Assembly (NCBI RefSeq): GCF_028640845.1
Contig: NC_080540.1
Span: 170,071,752-170,135,751 of the forward strand
DNA: 64,000 bases
Origin: Ahaetulla prasina
Lineage: Eukaryota > Chordata > Lepidosauria > Squamata > Colubridae
Direction: 5' to 3'
The number at the start of each line of letters is the position of its first letter. The stretch's first letter is position 1. Under the pieces are notes generated by a model. That model ran no database searches. It was given only the letters and a program-made list of their open reading frames with translations, and was not told the DNA's origin. Of this stretch, positions 43,721-54,599 are shown in pieces. A program made the translations under genes and the position numbers.

Positions 43721-45064
43721 GTAAAAAGAGGGTTGTGAAAATATTTACAGACACCTCACATCCAGGACATAAACTGTTTCAGCTCCTACCCTCAAAACGA
43801 TGCTATGGAGCACTGCACACCAGAACAACCAGACACAAGAACAGTTTCTTGCATCACTCTGCTAAACAAATAATTCCCTCAACACTGTCAAACTATTTAC
43901 TAAATCTGCGCTACTATTAATCTTGTCATTGTTCCCATAACCTACTGTATCTCCTTCCACTTATGACTGTATGACTGTAATTTTATTGCTTGTATCCTTA
44001 TGATTTATATTGATATTGATTGTTTCCTGATTGCTTATTTATACCCTATCACTATCATTAAGTGCTGTACCTTAGAATTCTTTTTTAAAATGATTTTTTT
44101 TTATTTTTAAAACAAACATAAAAACATCTACCATCCAAATACAGTGTGTCAGTGGGTTTGGTTACAGATCTCTTGTGCAATTTCACCATATACATTTCAT
44201 TGCTTTATCTAATCTTACATTTTATCAACCTAATATATATCCAAACATTTTAATCAATTAATCCTTTAGTTAACTGTGACATTTCATTCTCTCATTTCAT
44301 ATAGGTTTTTCTCAATTAATATTATACATCATCCATTCCATTCTCTTTGAACAATTATATAATTCAACATCTTTTCTGATAAAAACCTTTCTCCAGTCTC
44401 TTTTAACATTTTTTCCCTTCTAACCATTGATAAAATAAATCCCATATCTTATAATATTTTGTTTTCCTGTTCTCTAATTTCAAATGTCAATTTACTCATT
44501 TCTGCACATTCCATTATTTTCTTCATAATTTCGTTTTGCAATGGTAGTTTTCCGTTTTTCCAATTCTTAGCAAACACAATCCTAGCTGCTGTTACAAAAT
44601 TCACCATCAGATATCTCAATTCTCTATTATATGTTTCGGGTATAATCCCGAAGATCACTCATGGTTCGAAGATACATGTATAAAAGAGATGCTTATTTTG
44701 AGATTGCACAAGAAGATATGTAAACACCCCTTCAGCACATTGTAATTGTTTGATGTGAATGTTCTTTTTTGTTGTGGAAAATAAAAAAAATTCTATTTTA
44801 AAAAAAGGACACTTCTGGCTTAAAATCTATATGTTTTTTGATCATCTTTTCCAACCATGTGTGGATTTTAGTCCAACATCTTTTGGCTTCTGTACATTCC
44901 ACCACATATGGTAATATTAACCAGGTATCTGATGACGTACCTTAGAATTCTTGATGAACTTATCTTTTATTTTATATACACTGAGAGCATATACACCAAG
45001 ACAAATTCCTTGTGTGTCCAATCACACTTGGACAGTAAAAAAATTCCTGTTCTATTCTATTCTA
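43721..45064 (+). mobile_element. Snake CR1/L3-type LINE, split by an L1 fragment
   Basis: The coding remnant begins KRVVKIFTDTSHPGHKLFQL and runs to STLSNYLLNL. The 3' UTR continues to 44066, is interrupted by L1, and resumes at 44953 (GATGAACTTATCTTTTATTT), ending at CACACTTGGACAGTAAAAAA with an ATTCT tail. It lacks the PEG segment seen in the 38374 copy. Confidence 0.85.
44083..44936 (-). mobile_element. L1 fragment with 16-bp TSD
   Basis: The flanking duplication GTACCTTAGAATTCTT is perfect (44067-44082 and 44937-44952). The minus-strand 3' A-rich tail lies at the left. A minus-strand frame at 44658-44449 encodes an L1 ORF2 C-terminus (IFGIIPETYNRELRY, NFVTAARIVFAKNWKNG). Further ORF2 sequence (WTKIHTWLEKM-like, frameshifted) lies at 44815-44936. 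About 155 bases at 44650-44810, with an A-rich end in the opposite orientation, separate the two coding parts. Confidence 0.88.
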
Positions 45065-45695
45065 AAAGTAACATATGAACATGTAAACTAACATATTAGC
45101 TTTTTTGAAAACAAATATCCCTGAATTATGTTGAAAAAATAAAGAAGAAGAGAGAAGATAAGAAAGGATGATTGCAAGCAAGCGCAGAAGATTGTGGATC
45201 TTTGCAGCTGGAGAGAGGAAGTGGTTTCCTTTCTAGGCTGCTTGAAGGTGACAGAGGACAATGGCAACTTTCAGTTTACACAGTTCTGGTGGAGGATGTG
45301 TATGTGAACTCGAAAAATAATTTGGGTATCATGTAAATGGACACTTATACATATGTATATTTAAATGACACAAATTAATTTCCATAAAGAAATATTGTGA
45401 ACTATGTATTTTGAGGTTGACGTGTGGATTGGGTCCCATCTGCATTTCAAATTTATTGTTTTTCAATTGTTTTTTTTTTATATTTAATGTGAAGTGCCTG
45501 GAGTCCCATTGAGAAAGGTCTGTATTCAAAGTATTGACATACAAACAAAATCTTTCCAGAACATCTGATAAGAGATGCCATTTCAACTTGGTGAAACTCA
45601 GTGATTTAAGCAGCATGTACCCAACGCATCTGGAGGGCCACAGACTACTTCGGGATCACCATACAAAAATATCAATATATTATCATGGGAAGCTA
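45065..45695. other. Unassigned DNA
   Basis: A GCATCTGGAGGGCCACAGAC stretch near 45627 is a fragment of the old MITE family at 39183. Nothing else is supported. Confidence 0.4.
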
Positions 45696-46031
45696 TAGCT
45701 CTATGGTACATTGGTCTGATCACACCTGAAATACTAGGTCCAGGTTTTTGTTGCCACAATCTTAAAAGGACATTGAGGAACTGGAATGGGTGCAGAGAAG
45801 AGGGACCAGGATGGAAAGAGACTTGGAAATTTCCTGCCTAAGCAGGGGATTGGACTAGAACAGATAAACAGATTAACAGAGTTGGAAGGGACCTTGCAGG
45901 CCATCTAGTCCAACCCCCTGCCCAAGCAGGAGACCCTACATCTGCCTCTACCTAGGATCGAACTCACAACCTCCTGATTGTGAGGCAAGAGCTCCACCTC
46001 CAAGGTCCCTTCCAACTCTGTTATTCTATTC
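45696..46031 (+). mobile_element. CR1 LINE 3' end, interrupted by a SINE
   Basis: The CR1 region has GTGCAGAGAAGAGGGACCAG and CAGGGGATTGGACTAGAA. The remaining CCTCCAAGGTCCCTTCCAAC and ATTCTATTCTAATT tail resume at 45999 after a SINE insertion. Confidence 0.75.
45859..46000 (-). mobile_element. tRNA-derived SINE nested in CR1
   Basis: The minus-strand SINE shares the tail CTTCCAACTCTGTTAATC and the B-box region GTGAGTTCGATCCTAG with the copy at 28331. It sits between the two halves of a CR1 3' end, so it is younger than that CR1. The shared end sequence suggests that CR1 machinery mobilised it. Confidence 0.65.
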
Positions 46032-46039
46032 TAATTAAA

Positions 46040-46402
46040 CCCCATGGACAACAATAAAAAGAGTTTGGTATGTTTAATCTAAAGAAGAAAAGGCTAAGAG
46101 AAGTCATCATACCAGCCTTCCTGTATGTGAAGGGATGTCACAGGGAAGTGATATAGATTTATTCTCAATAACACTAAGGCTTAAGACTAGAACCAATGGG
46201 TGGAAGCTTAACAGAAATACATTTAAAGTAAGGATGAATTTCATGACTGTGAATGCTATTAAGCAATGGAAAAACCTGCCTCCTGAATTCATGGATGTTC
46301 CGTCACTGGAGATTTTCATGAAGAGATTGAAAAGATTCCTGCAATGGGCAATGAATTGGGCTAGATGGCTTCCAACTTTTCTTCCAACCCTATGATTCTG
46401 TG
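46040..46402 (+). mobile_element. CR1 LINE 3' end
   Basis: Typical CR1 blocks occur: AGAAGAAAAGGCTAAGAGAA, AATGGGTGGAAGCTTAACAG, AAGCAATGGAAAAACCTGCC, and the end GGGCTAGATGGCTTCCAAC with CCTATGATTCTGTGC. The ORF remnant (46135-46395) is the last coding exon-like part of CR1 and ends near the 3' UTR. Confidence 0.85.
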
Positions 46403-46907
46403 CTTCTGAGTTAGATGAAACAGTTATGTCTTGATAATTTTCCTAAAGCCTAGAAGTGATGGAGCAGACTATACCTCTGCAGGAGGAAGTTCTAAGATGT
46501 GAAGATGGACATTGAAAAAAATCCCCTTCCAAAACCCTATCAGCAGAGACTTGGAGGACTTTAACCCTATTTGAGCAGATTGAAAAGGCAAACAGGTTCA
46601 GGAGAAGGTATCTCTTCAATAACCAGGTCCATAGCCCTGTAGAGCCTTAATTGTGGCCACTAGTGCCTTCATTCACACCCCAAAACCCATTGCCAACTGT
46701 TATGGCTCTTGAAGCAACAGAGGCCTGGCTACCCAGTTATAACAGGTTATACCCAGAGGTGGGATTCTGCTGGTTCTAGGCGGTTCGGCCGACCGTTTGT
46801 TAAATTGCCAGTTCGCCCCTCCCCTTGCCCCTCCCCTCCCCACCATTACTTACCAGTGTCTGTCGGCTGGCCACGTGGCCAGTGAGGTGCTTTAATCGCT
46901 GGCTGGA

Positions 46908-47215
46908 GAGATGCTTGGATGTAGGCAGGCTTCGGTCAGTGGGGGCTTTAATCGCGTGGCGCTTGGATTGGGTGGGGAGCGGGGTGCATGGATCCGATCC
47001 AACAGAAGCCTGCCTGCATCCAAGCGTCTCTCTAGACAGCTTATTGAAGCACCTCGCTGGCCAGCGAGACGCTTGGATGCAGGCAGGCTTCGGCTGGCAG
47101 CCGCGTGGCGCTCAGATCAGGAGGGCAGAGGTGCATAGATCGGGGGGGGAGGCAGCTCCCGATCCGAGCACCACGTGACTGCTGGCCGAAGCCTGCCTGC
47201 ATCCAAGCGTCTCTG
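46908..47215. repeat. Four alternating inverted 30-bp motifs
   Basis: GACGCTTGGATGCAGGCAGG with GCTTCGG occurs forward at 46910 and 47068 and reversed at 47004 and 47181. Spacing is about 95, 65 and 113 bases. The copies differ by few bases, so this block can fold into alternative hairpins. Confidence 0.88.
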
Positions 47216-47322
47216 TAGCCAGCCCATTGAAGCACCTCGCTGGATAGTTTTATTCAGCCGACACTTGACTCCCTACAGCTATTTTTTCACCTTCTGCCCA
47301 AAATCCAGCTCTCTGCAAAAGA

Positions 47323-47793
47323 TTTATTTATTTATTTATTATTCAAACTTTTATACCGCCCTATCTCCCGAAGGACTCAGGGCGGTTTACAGCCTTATAA
47401 AACATAAAATATAACATAAATACATGTTAAAACAACATTTAAAAAACTTATTCCATTAGGCCAAATTTAAAACTATAGTTAAAATACAAAACCCCATTAA
47501 AATTAAATTTATAAAAAAATCAAACCCTAGGCCAGCCCTGCACGGATAAATAGATGTGTCTTAAGCTCGCGGCGGAAGGTTCGGAGGTCGGGAAGTTTAC
47601 GTAATCCTGGGGGGAGCTCGTTCCAGAGGGCGGGAGCCCCCACAGAGAAGGCCCTTCCCCTGGGTGTCGCCAGTCGGCACTGCCTGGCAGACAGCACCCT
47701 GAGGAGTCCCTCCCTGTGAGAGCGTACGGGTCGGTGGGAGGTAGTCGGTGGCAGCAGGCGGTCCCGTAAGTAACCCAGCCCTATGCCATTGAA
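47323..47793 (-). mobile_element. CR1/L2-group LINE 3' end
   Basis: The minus strand matches the 3' region of the LINE at 31519: ACCGCCCTGAGTCCTTCGGG, then the coding block for GKGLLCGGSRPLERAPPR-like C-terminal sequence and GACCCGTACGCTCTCACAGG. An (AAAT)n tail is at the left. It is 5'-truncated at about 47793. Confidence 0.85.
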
Positions 47794-48054
47794 TGTTTTA
47801 GATTGAATGTTTTAGCCTTGTTCTCACTGGCTCTGTCACTTAATACGATGGCTGTACTAATAAACTAGCATCTAAAGTTGCAACAAAGGGGCTGCAAGAC
47901 AGAAGGCCTGCCAACAGACCTTGCAGACTTTGGATCCTGATTTATTAATATAGCCCCTGGATACAGAAATGAAACCAGCCTCTGGGATATATCCTAAATA
48001 AATGAACACCTTGTTGAGCTTTATCCAAAATATCACTGGGCATCGTATTGATAA

Positions 48055-48122
<68 letters not shown>

Positions 48123-48300
48123 ATCTATTTAGCTATCTATAATCTATTTACCTATCTATCTATCATCTATTTATCTATCTATTTATCATCTATCCATCAT
48201 CTATTTAGCTATCATCTATTTAGCTATCTATCATCTATTTAGCTATCTATCATCTATCTATCCATCCATCTATCCATCCATCCATCCATCCATCCATCTT
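48055..48300. repeat. (TATC)n compound microsatellite
   Basis: About 17 pure TATC units are followed by interrupted ATCTATTTAGCT and CATCCATC variants. Confidence 0.96.
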
Positions 48301-48957
48301 TCTATTTTTCTATCATATTGAGCTGAATAAAATTGCTCATAGTGCCATCCTTTCTGTGTCAAAGTTGACACAGCTCATTCTCAAAACGCCTATAGTGCAC
48401 TCCTAATTTTGAGTTCATTTGCTCAACTGTTTTAAGTATGCATCAAAAATATACTGCTCTTTTCCAATTCCCATTCAAACCATGGCTAAATGAAAAGAAA
48501 AAAACCTTGAAGACAATCTTTCCCCCCAAAAAAAGAATAGAATTACCATATTGCCAGCAAATGTAAGATGGGACATGCAACCTCTCGCCCTCCCTCCAAT
48601 TTTAAAGATAATTTTTTTCAGGAGCAGCATAGATTTCTTTTGGTTATAATGCAGCCATAACTCTGAGATACGTTTTTATACCCAAGAGCTAATGGCTAAT
48701 TTACCAATTACTGCAAAGACAACAAAGCACAAATCAGTATGATAACTCTATCCCAATTGTGGAAGAACTGAGATGACTCTCTGGGCAGGTGTAATTGACA
48801 ATTACTGTGATGCATTTTAAATAAAAAATCGTACATAACTGCTTGATTGGGAAAACAGTGTCGTCTTATGAGACTCCACAACAGGATTCATATACAGGAA
48901 ATTCTCAGGCAAGAAATGTTAGAATACCAGAGCAGGGCCAGCCTACCCTACCCCATT
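48300..48957. other. Unassigned DNA inside the hAT-bounded region
   Basis: No repeat or gene was recognised. It looks like ordinary AT-rich DNA, which is unexpected inside a short element. Confidence 0.4.
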
Positions 48958-49278
48958 TGGAGAAAGAGTGATGGAGAGAAAGAGGGGGGGAGAAAATGAT
49001 GAAGGAGAGAAAGAGAGATGAAGGATAGAAGGGGGAGAAAGATGAAGGAGAGAAATGGGGGAGAAAGTTGGAGAGAAAGAGAAGGAGGGAGAAGGAGAGA
49101 TTAAGGAGAGAAAGATTGAGAGAAAGATGAAGGAGAGAAAGAGATGAAGGATAGAAGGGGAGAAAGATGGAGAGAAAGAAGGAGGAGAAGGAGAGATTAA
49201 GGAGAAAGATTGAGAGAAAGAGGGGAGAAAGATGAAGGAGAGAAAGGCGAAAGATGGAGAGAAAGAGGGAGGGAGAAT
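48958..49278. repeat. (GAGAAA)-rich purine tract
   Basis: About 320 bases of diverged AGAAAGATGAAGGAGAGAAA units are visible. The minus-strand frame reads Leu/Ser/Phe-rich repeats and is not a gene. The strand bias makes triplex formation possible. Confidence 0.92.
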
Positions 49279-49472
49279 GGATTTGTTCTGGTAATTGGTT
49301 TAACAAGCATGGCACTGAAAAAGTGACTTATGACCGTTTTTCACACTTACGAACATTGCAGCAAACTGTCATTAGGGCAAAGAAGCTATGTTACATGACC
49401 ACCTGGCCACGCCCACCGGTCACATGAAGCACCGCAGTTGTGACATGAGTGACATGGCTATTAAAAATGCTG

Positions 49473-49664
49473 CAACAGGCATAAATGATGACCGGTCATA
49501 AGTGTGAGGACTGGTCAAAAGTGCGAGAACCTGTCAGAAATCACTTTTTTCAGTCCTCTGGGTAGTCCCTATAGGGACTACCGAGAGGGCTGAAAAAAGT
49601 GATTTCTGACAGGTTCTCGCACTTTTGACCAGTCCTCTTATGACCGGTCATCATTTATGCCTGT
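49473..49664. repeat. Large foldback with 94-bp arms
   Basis: The arms mirror each other about AGTCCCTATAGGGACT (centre 49570/49571). The left arm reads outward through TGAAAAAAGTGATTTCTGAC, and the only major difference is a 4-base indel. Motifs resemble the mariner-like MITE family (AAGTGACTTATGACC). Confidence 0.92.
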
Positions 49665-50166
49665 TTGCAGCATCTTGTGCATAGGGACTACTCAGAGGGC
49701 TGAAAAAGTTATTTTTGATCTGTCCTCACACTTTTGACCGGTCCTCATACCTACAACTGTCCTCACATTTTACATTTTGCGCCCTATCTTGTAACTGTGG
49801 TGAAGAGAAGCAGTTGTGAAATGAGTGACATGGTTGCTAAAAATGCTGCAATGGGCATTAATGTGAGGATGGTCATAAGTGTGAGGACCAGTCAAAAGTG
49901 CGAGGACTGGTCAAAAGTGTGAGGACTGGTCAGAAATGACTTTTTTTAGCCCTCTGAGTAGTTTCTATGCCCATAGCCATGGCCACCCGGTCACATGACC
50001 AGCTAGCCACACCCACCCAGTCACATGACCAGCCAGCCATGCCTACCTGGTCACATGATCAGCCAGCCACGCCCACCCGGTCACATGACCAGCTAGCCAC
50101 ACCCAAAATAAGCCATGCCCACAGAACCGGTTGTTAAAAAAATTGAATCTCACCACTGGTTATACC

Positions 50167-51109
50167 CATCCCTTCTTGACCTACTGCATTCTAAATCAGC
50201 TGTAGCTGCTAAATGCTCTTCAAGGCAGCCCATCGGAGGTGACTAGGACAGGAGTGACTGCGAGTATATTAAAAAAAACACTCCCTGCATGCTTACAATG
50301 GCACATATATCAATGGAAAGAGTAAACGGGGGAGCAAGGCTTCCTTGAAAACTTGGCACAGTGCTTCATGTGATTCTTTTTATAGCATCGCATATGCACT
50401 AAAATAATTAACTTTTCAAAATGTTTTTTTTCATAATTGAGTAATTGCAGAGTTCTTTTTCTTTTGCTAAAAGTAGACTTACACCATCACCTTAAAGGCA
50501 AGCTACGCACTTGCTTATTCTGGCATATTTCTGGCTGTTTTCTTGGCAACGATACAAAATGATTTTTTAAAAACATCTTGGTTTAACCTGGAACCCTGGG
50601 ATTTTATGATAGTCCCCCCTCCAAGTATTAACCGGGTCGGACCCGATTAGCTTTTTAGATGAGCCAAAGATAGTTAGAAGTTGCCACTTTTAAGAAAAAT
50701 GCCTCCTTTTTTTTTTAGCTAGTTACAATTAGGTTAACTGCTGCAATTACGAAGTAATGAAACTTCAAAAAAAGTATTTTATAATTATCTGACTTATTAC
50801 AAGAGTTAAAACACGCAGTCACAAGTTGCCTAACAAGATATCCCACTCATGTTTACATTGGTAGACAGTAACACTTACTCATATCTCAATTCATGGTGCT
50901 CTGTCTCATTGTATGAGGATATATTTGGCTTACAAGCATGGTGTAATTTGCAGCTCTCTTTGCATTGAAGAGATGATAGCCAATTGTCCAGAAAACCTGG
51001 AGAGATCTGGTTTTTAGCTATGCCTCGAGTGTGATTAGCCAGTCACAACCTTTACAAATCCTCATGCACTTTCACAAAACTAGCACTAAAACTAGCACAT
51101 TTCTAAAGA
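50167..51109. other. Unassigned DNA
   Basis: No supported gene or bounded repeat was found. Confidence 0.4.
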
Positions 51110-51824
51110 TCTAAGTGCCAGAGCCCACTGTAACAACATTGCCAAAAGGGCACTAAGATTTGTTAACCTAATCTTGTGTAGCTTCTTCTCTGGCAATATT
51201 GTACTACATTGTATGTAGAGCATACAAAACATTTGCTAGACCAATTCGTGAATACAGCTCATCTGTCTGGAACCTGCACTGCATATCGGACATAAATACA
51301 ATTGACAGAGTCCAGAGATATTTTACGAGAAGAGTCCTCCACTCCTCTATCCTCAATAAAATACCTTATGCCACCAGACTCCAAATTTTGGGCTTAGACA
51401 ATTTAGAACTACCCAGACTTCAATCTGACCTAAGCATTGTACATAAAATTATCTGCCACAATGTCCTACCTGTCAATGATTACTTCAGCTTCAACCACAA
51501 CAATACATGAGCAAATAATAAATACAAACTCAAGGTAAACCACTCCAAACTCGATTGCAGAACATATGACTTCAGTAACAGAGTGGTCAATGCCTGGAAT
51601 GCACTACCTGACTCTGTAGTTTCTTCCCCAAACCCCCAAAACTTTAAGCTTAAACTGTCTACTGTTGACCTCACCCCATTCCTAAGGGGTTTGTAAGGGG
51701 CGTGCATAAGTGTACCTGCGTGCCTTCCGTCTCTGTCCTAATATTCCTTTTTTACTTACTCTTTTCATGTATCCAAATTATGTTTATATTTTTACCTGTT
51801 ATCTCATATATGACTGACAAAAAT
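51110..51824 (+). mobile_element. CR1-like LINE 3' region, third family
   Basis: A frame from 51199 encodes a LINE RT C-terminal segment: FARPIREYSSSVWN, DINTIDRVQRYFTRRVL and LDNLELPRLQSDLSIVHKI. A stop at 51508 and later frameshifts interrupt it. The following coding blocks NRVVNAWNALPDSVVS-like and FLRGL-like lie at 51580-51695. The 3' UTR ends GACTGACAAAAATATAAATA. It differs in sequence from the two other LINE families in this window. Confidence 0.82.
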
Positions 51825-51825
51825 A

Positions 51826-51876
<51 letters not shown>

Positions 51877-51878
51877 AT
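51825..51878. repeat. (AAAT)n tail of the LINE
   Basis: About 13 AAAT units directly follow the LINE 3' end. Confidence 0.95.
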
Positions 51879-52464
51879 ATACTACAGCTTGGCTTTGTTA
51901 TCTGCAGTACAGCTCCATTCCTTCGGGGAACGGGGAAAACCCCCAAAAAATGCAATATTGAAAAACAGAAGGGAGAAAGCAGGGACACCAAGATCCAAGA
52001 CATAAAGCAGACAACTCAGAAAAAAAGAACACCTGCCCCCAGAAACGAGAGAAGGAAAAAGGAGCATGTGTCTATATCTGGTTGTTCCCAAATAAGGGAA
52101 GTTATATACAATATGATTATAACTTTAGAATAAGAATAATCCGGGGGGTTCCCCAGAAGGAATTTTGTGCAGTTCTGGATCAATGGATCTGAGGACTTCA
52201 TTGCTGAAGGGCTTCCAGGTTCAACTCCTACATATTGTACCCACAGCAATTATTTATTTTTCTTTTTGAGACACAATGGGTCCATTTCCTCACTGAATTC
52301 TTGCCTCATCCCTCCTCCAGGCTCCTCAGCTTCAGATTCTGAAAGGGAAAGGCTAACCTGATGTTTTACAGTTTCTTTTTAGTGATCCAATAAAAAGACC
52401 AGGGGTGTGGCAAGGAGAATGTTTTCCCATCTCTCCATCATGGGTCTCCTTGCATGTGAAGTCT

Positions 52465-52745
52465 CAGAATATTCCTTCCTTCCTTCCTCTTAAGAAAATG
52501 ATCCTTCCTTCCTTCCTTCTTTCCTTCCCCTTAATAAAATGATTCTTCCTTCCTTCCTTCCCTCTTTCCTTCCTTCCCTCCTTCCTTCTCCTTAATAAAA
52601 TTATCCTTCCTTCCTTCCTTCCTTCCTTCCTTCCTTCCTTCCTTCCCCTTAATAAAATGATCCTTCCTTCCTTTAGTAAAATGTTCCTTCCTCCCTCCCT
52701 CCCTCCCTCCCTTCCTCCCTCCCTCTCTCCCTTCCTTCCTTCCTA
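52465..52745. repeat. (TTCC)n minisatellite-like array
   Basis: Blocks of TTCC are separated by CTTAATAAAATGATCC-type spacers repeated at least four times. This gives a higher-order unit of about 50-65 bases. The last block shifts to CTCCCTCC. Confidence 0.9.
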
Positions 52746-52772
52746 AAACAATCCTTCCTTGTTTTCAGCATT

Positions 52773-52845
52773 TCAGGCTGCAGAAGTGAATGTAATTCAC
52801 AGATCACTACCAGGCTGCAGAAGTGAATGTAATTCACTACCACTA
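52773..52845. repeat. Tandem duplication, 38-bp unit
   Basis: AGGCTGCAGAAGTGAATGTA with ATTCAC is present twice, 38 bases apart, with identical sequence across the shared part. Confidence 0.9.
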
Positions 52846-53440
52846 CCAATTTGGATTTCCAGAGTGAAAACGGCAGTAGTGTGAAGGTGCCTTCTGGTTC
52901 ATCAGGTAGATTGCTGAATACATGAAACTTTATTTACAAAGAATCTGACCATAGATTTATCTGGTTCAGAATACTCACCTTCCATTCTGATATCCTTAAG
53001 TGCAAGATTTCAATATCCACAAAAGTTCAGTTCAACAAAAACAGTTTTAAAGGAAGTTTTATAAATTTGGAAGCACCAGATTGACAACAATTGGGCTGTG
53101 CTAATGGAGTTTCAAAGATCTCCCTAAATTGGAACCTGATGTACTGACACGTTGAGAAGTGGACAGAGGAGGTACATTATGTGCAACTACTCGCTGACAC
53201 AGAGTCTGATATCTCTTGATGCCCTAAGCCAGTTTTTTTTTTCAAACTGTGGTTCACAAAACCCTGCTATTCTGTATTCAGTGTTCTACAAAAGGCTAAG
53301 AAAATAAAATAAAACAATTCAAACACAACATATTTTTTTTAGCACTAAGTATTACCTCTTGGTCGGGCATTGTGGGCATTTGATTTTTAACTAACAGTTT
53401 CCTTGGCTTGAAAGATTTTGAAATTTTCTGCTCTAATTTC

Positions 53441-54371
53441 CTAAGAGAAAATTCTTAACGTGGAAACCAATCCTATTCACTGTAATTACTTTAATTAATG
53501 AGCTAAGTTTCAGTTTAAATTAAATCACGGCAAAGGCAGCTTTAATTCGGATCTCATCTAATTTTTTTTTTGAATGAAATTCAAAATGAAAATGAAAGCT
53601 AGCTTTCCATAGAAGCCATTACAAGTCATTAGTCAGTCAACCATTGGCAAGCTTAGTCCTCCATCCTTTTCTTAACAATCACTCCTCTCCCCCACTCTGG
53701 CCCCAATTCTCAGGATAGATCAAAGGGTAAGATCAAAGAGTAAGTAAGGAGTAGGAACCACTGTTTCTTATGTTGGTTCCCTCTTCTTGTTGGACTTCTT
53801 TGAGAAAGAAGATAGCAGTGGGCAATGAATTGGACCAGGAGTCGTGGTGGCACAGTAGTTAGAATGCAGTATTGCAGGCTAATTCTGTCGACTGCCAGGA
53901 GTTCAATCCTGAGGGAGCCCAAGGTTGACTCGGCCTTCCATCCTTCCAAAGCCCGTAAAATGAGGACCCAGATTGTTGGGGACAAAATTCTGACTCTGTA
54001 AACCACTTAGAGAGGGCTGTAAGGCACTATGAAGCGGTATATAAGTCTACATACTATTCCTATTGCTATTAAGCCTTCTAACCACAGCTTCCTGCTGTAA
54101 TTCCTGAGCCCAGTCTCCAAGCAGTAATTGACCAGCTCACTTACTGCATATAGATGCCCAATCTATGCCCACTGCAAAGCCAGAACACCCCCCCCCAACA
54201 AAAGATATCTCCAAATTGTAAAATATAGTCTAAGGGGAAATTCTTAATAATGTGGAAACCAATCCTATTCACTGTAATTACTTTAATTAATGAGCTAAAT
54301 TTCAGTTTAAATTAAATCACATCAAAGGGAGCTTTAATTCTGAACTCATCTAGTTTTTTTGGAATGAAATC
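53441..54371. repeat. Two copies of a 140-bp direct duplication
   Basis: Copies lie at 53441-53580 and 54229-54371. Shared blocks include GTGGAAACCAATCCTATTCA, ACTTTAATTAATGAGCTAA and TCAGTTTAAATTAAATCAC. Differences are few. A SINE (53841-54070) and other DNA lie between. No terminal repeats were seen. Confidence 0.9.
53841..54070 (+). mobile_element. tRNA-derived SINE, type B
   Basis: The head has GTCGTGGTGGCACAGTAGTT (A box region) and GGAGTTCAATCCTGAG (B box). The body is AAGGTTGACTCGGCCTTCCA and the tail CTTAGAGAGGGCTGTAAGGC, GCGGTATATAAGTCTAC and CTATTGCTATT. Confidence 0.9.
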
Positions 54372-54599
54372 CCTATTCAAAAGCCAACTATGAGTTCCTG
54401 ATTTAATAGAATCTAAATTTGTTTGTACTTTCTGTATTCTGGCTAAGGTGTAAAGGATAGGAAGAATGACAAGATTTGCTACGTATTTCAAAAATACATC
54501 AATAATATATTTTACATCTTTTGTGCTGAATACAATTCAATCATTGTAATATATCTGGATGCTCATACCATTAGACCACTCATTGGCATATTCTTCATA

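Larger units (their letters stand above)
46754..50158. mobile_element. Composite region bounded by hAT group 2 ends
   Basis: The left end CAGAGGTGGGATTCTGC and the right end TTGAATCTCACCACTG belong to group 2. The TSD GTTATACC is perfect (46746-46753 and 50159-50166). Between them lie 3.4 kb containing inverted motifs, a LINE 3' end, TATC and GA tracts, apparently unique DNA (48300-48950), a foldback and a repeated TCACATGACCAGCTAGCCAC tract (49980-50105). Later insertions explain part of the length, but the original size of the element is unknown. No transposase frame was seen. Confidence 0.7.

Noticed and set aside
46908..47215. CRISPR-like array of repeats and spacers
   Set aside because: Repeats alternate in orientation, number only four, and the genome is vertebrate.
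48905..49315. 136-codon Leu/Ser-rich minus-strand protein
   Set aside because: It is a translation of the purine-rich simple repeat.
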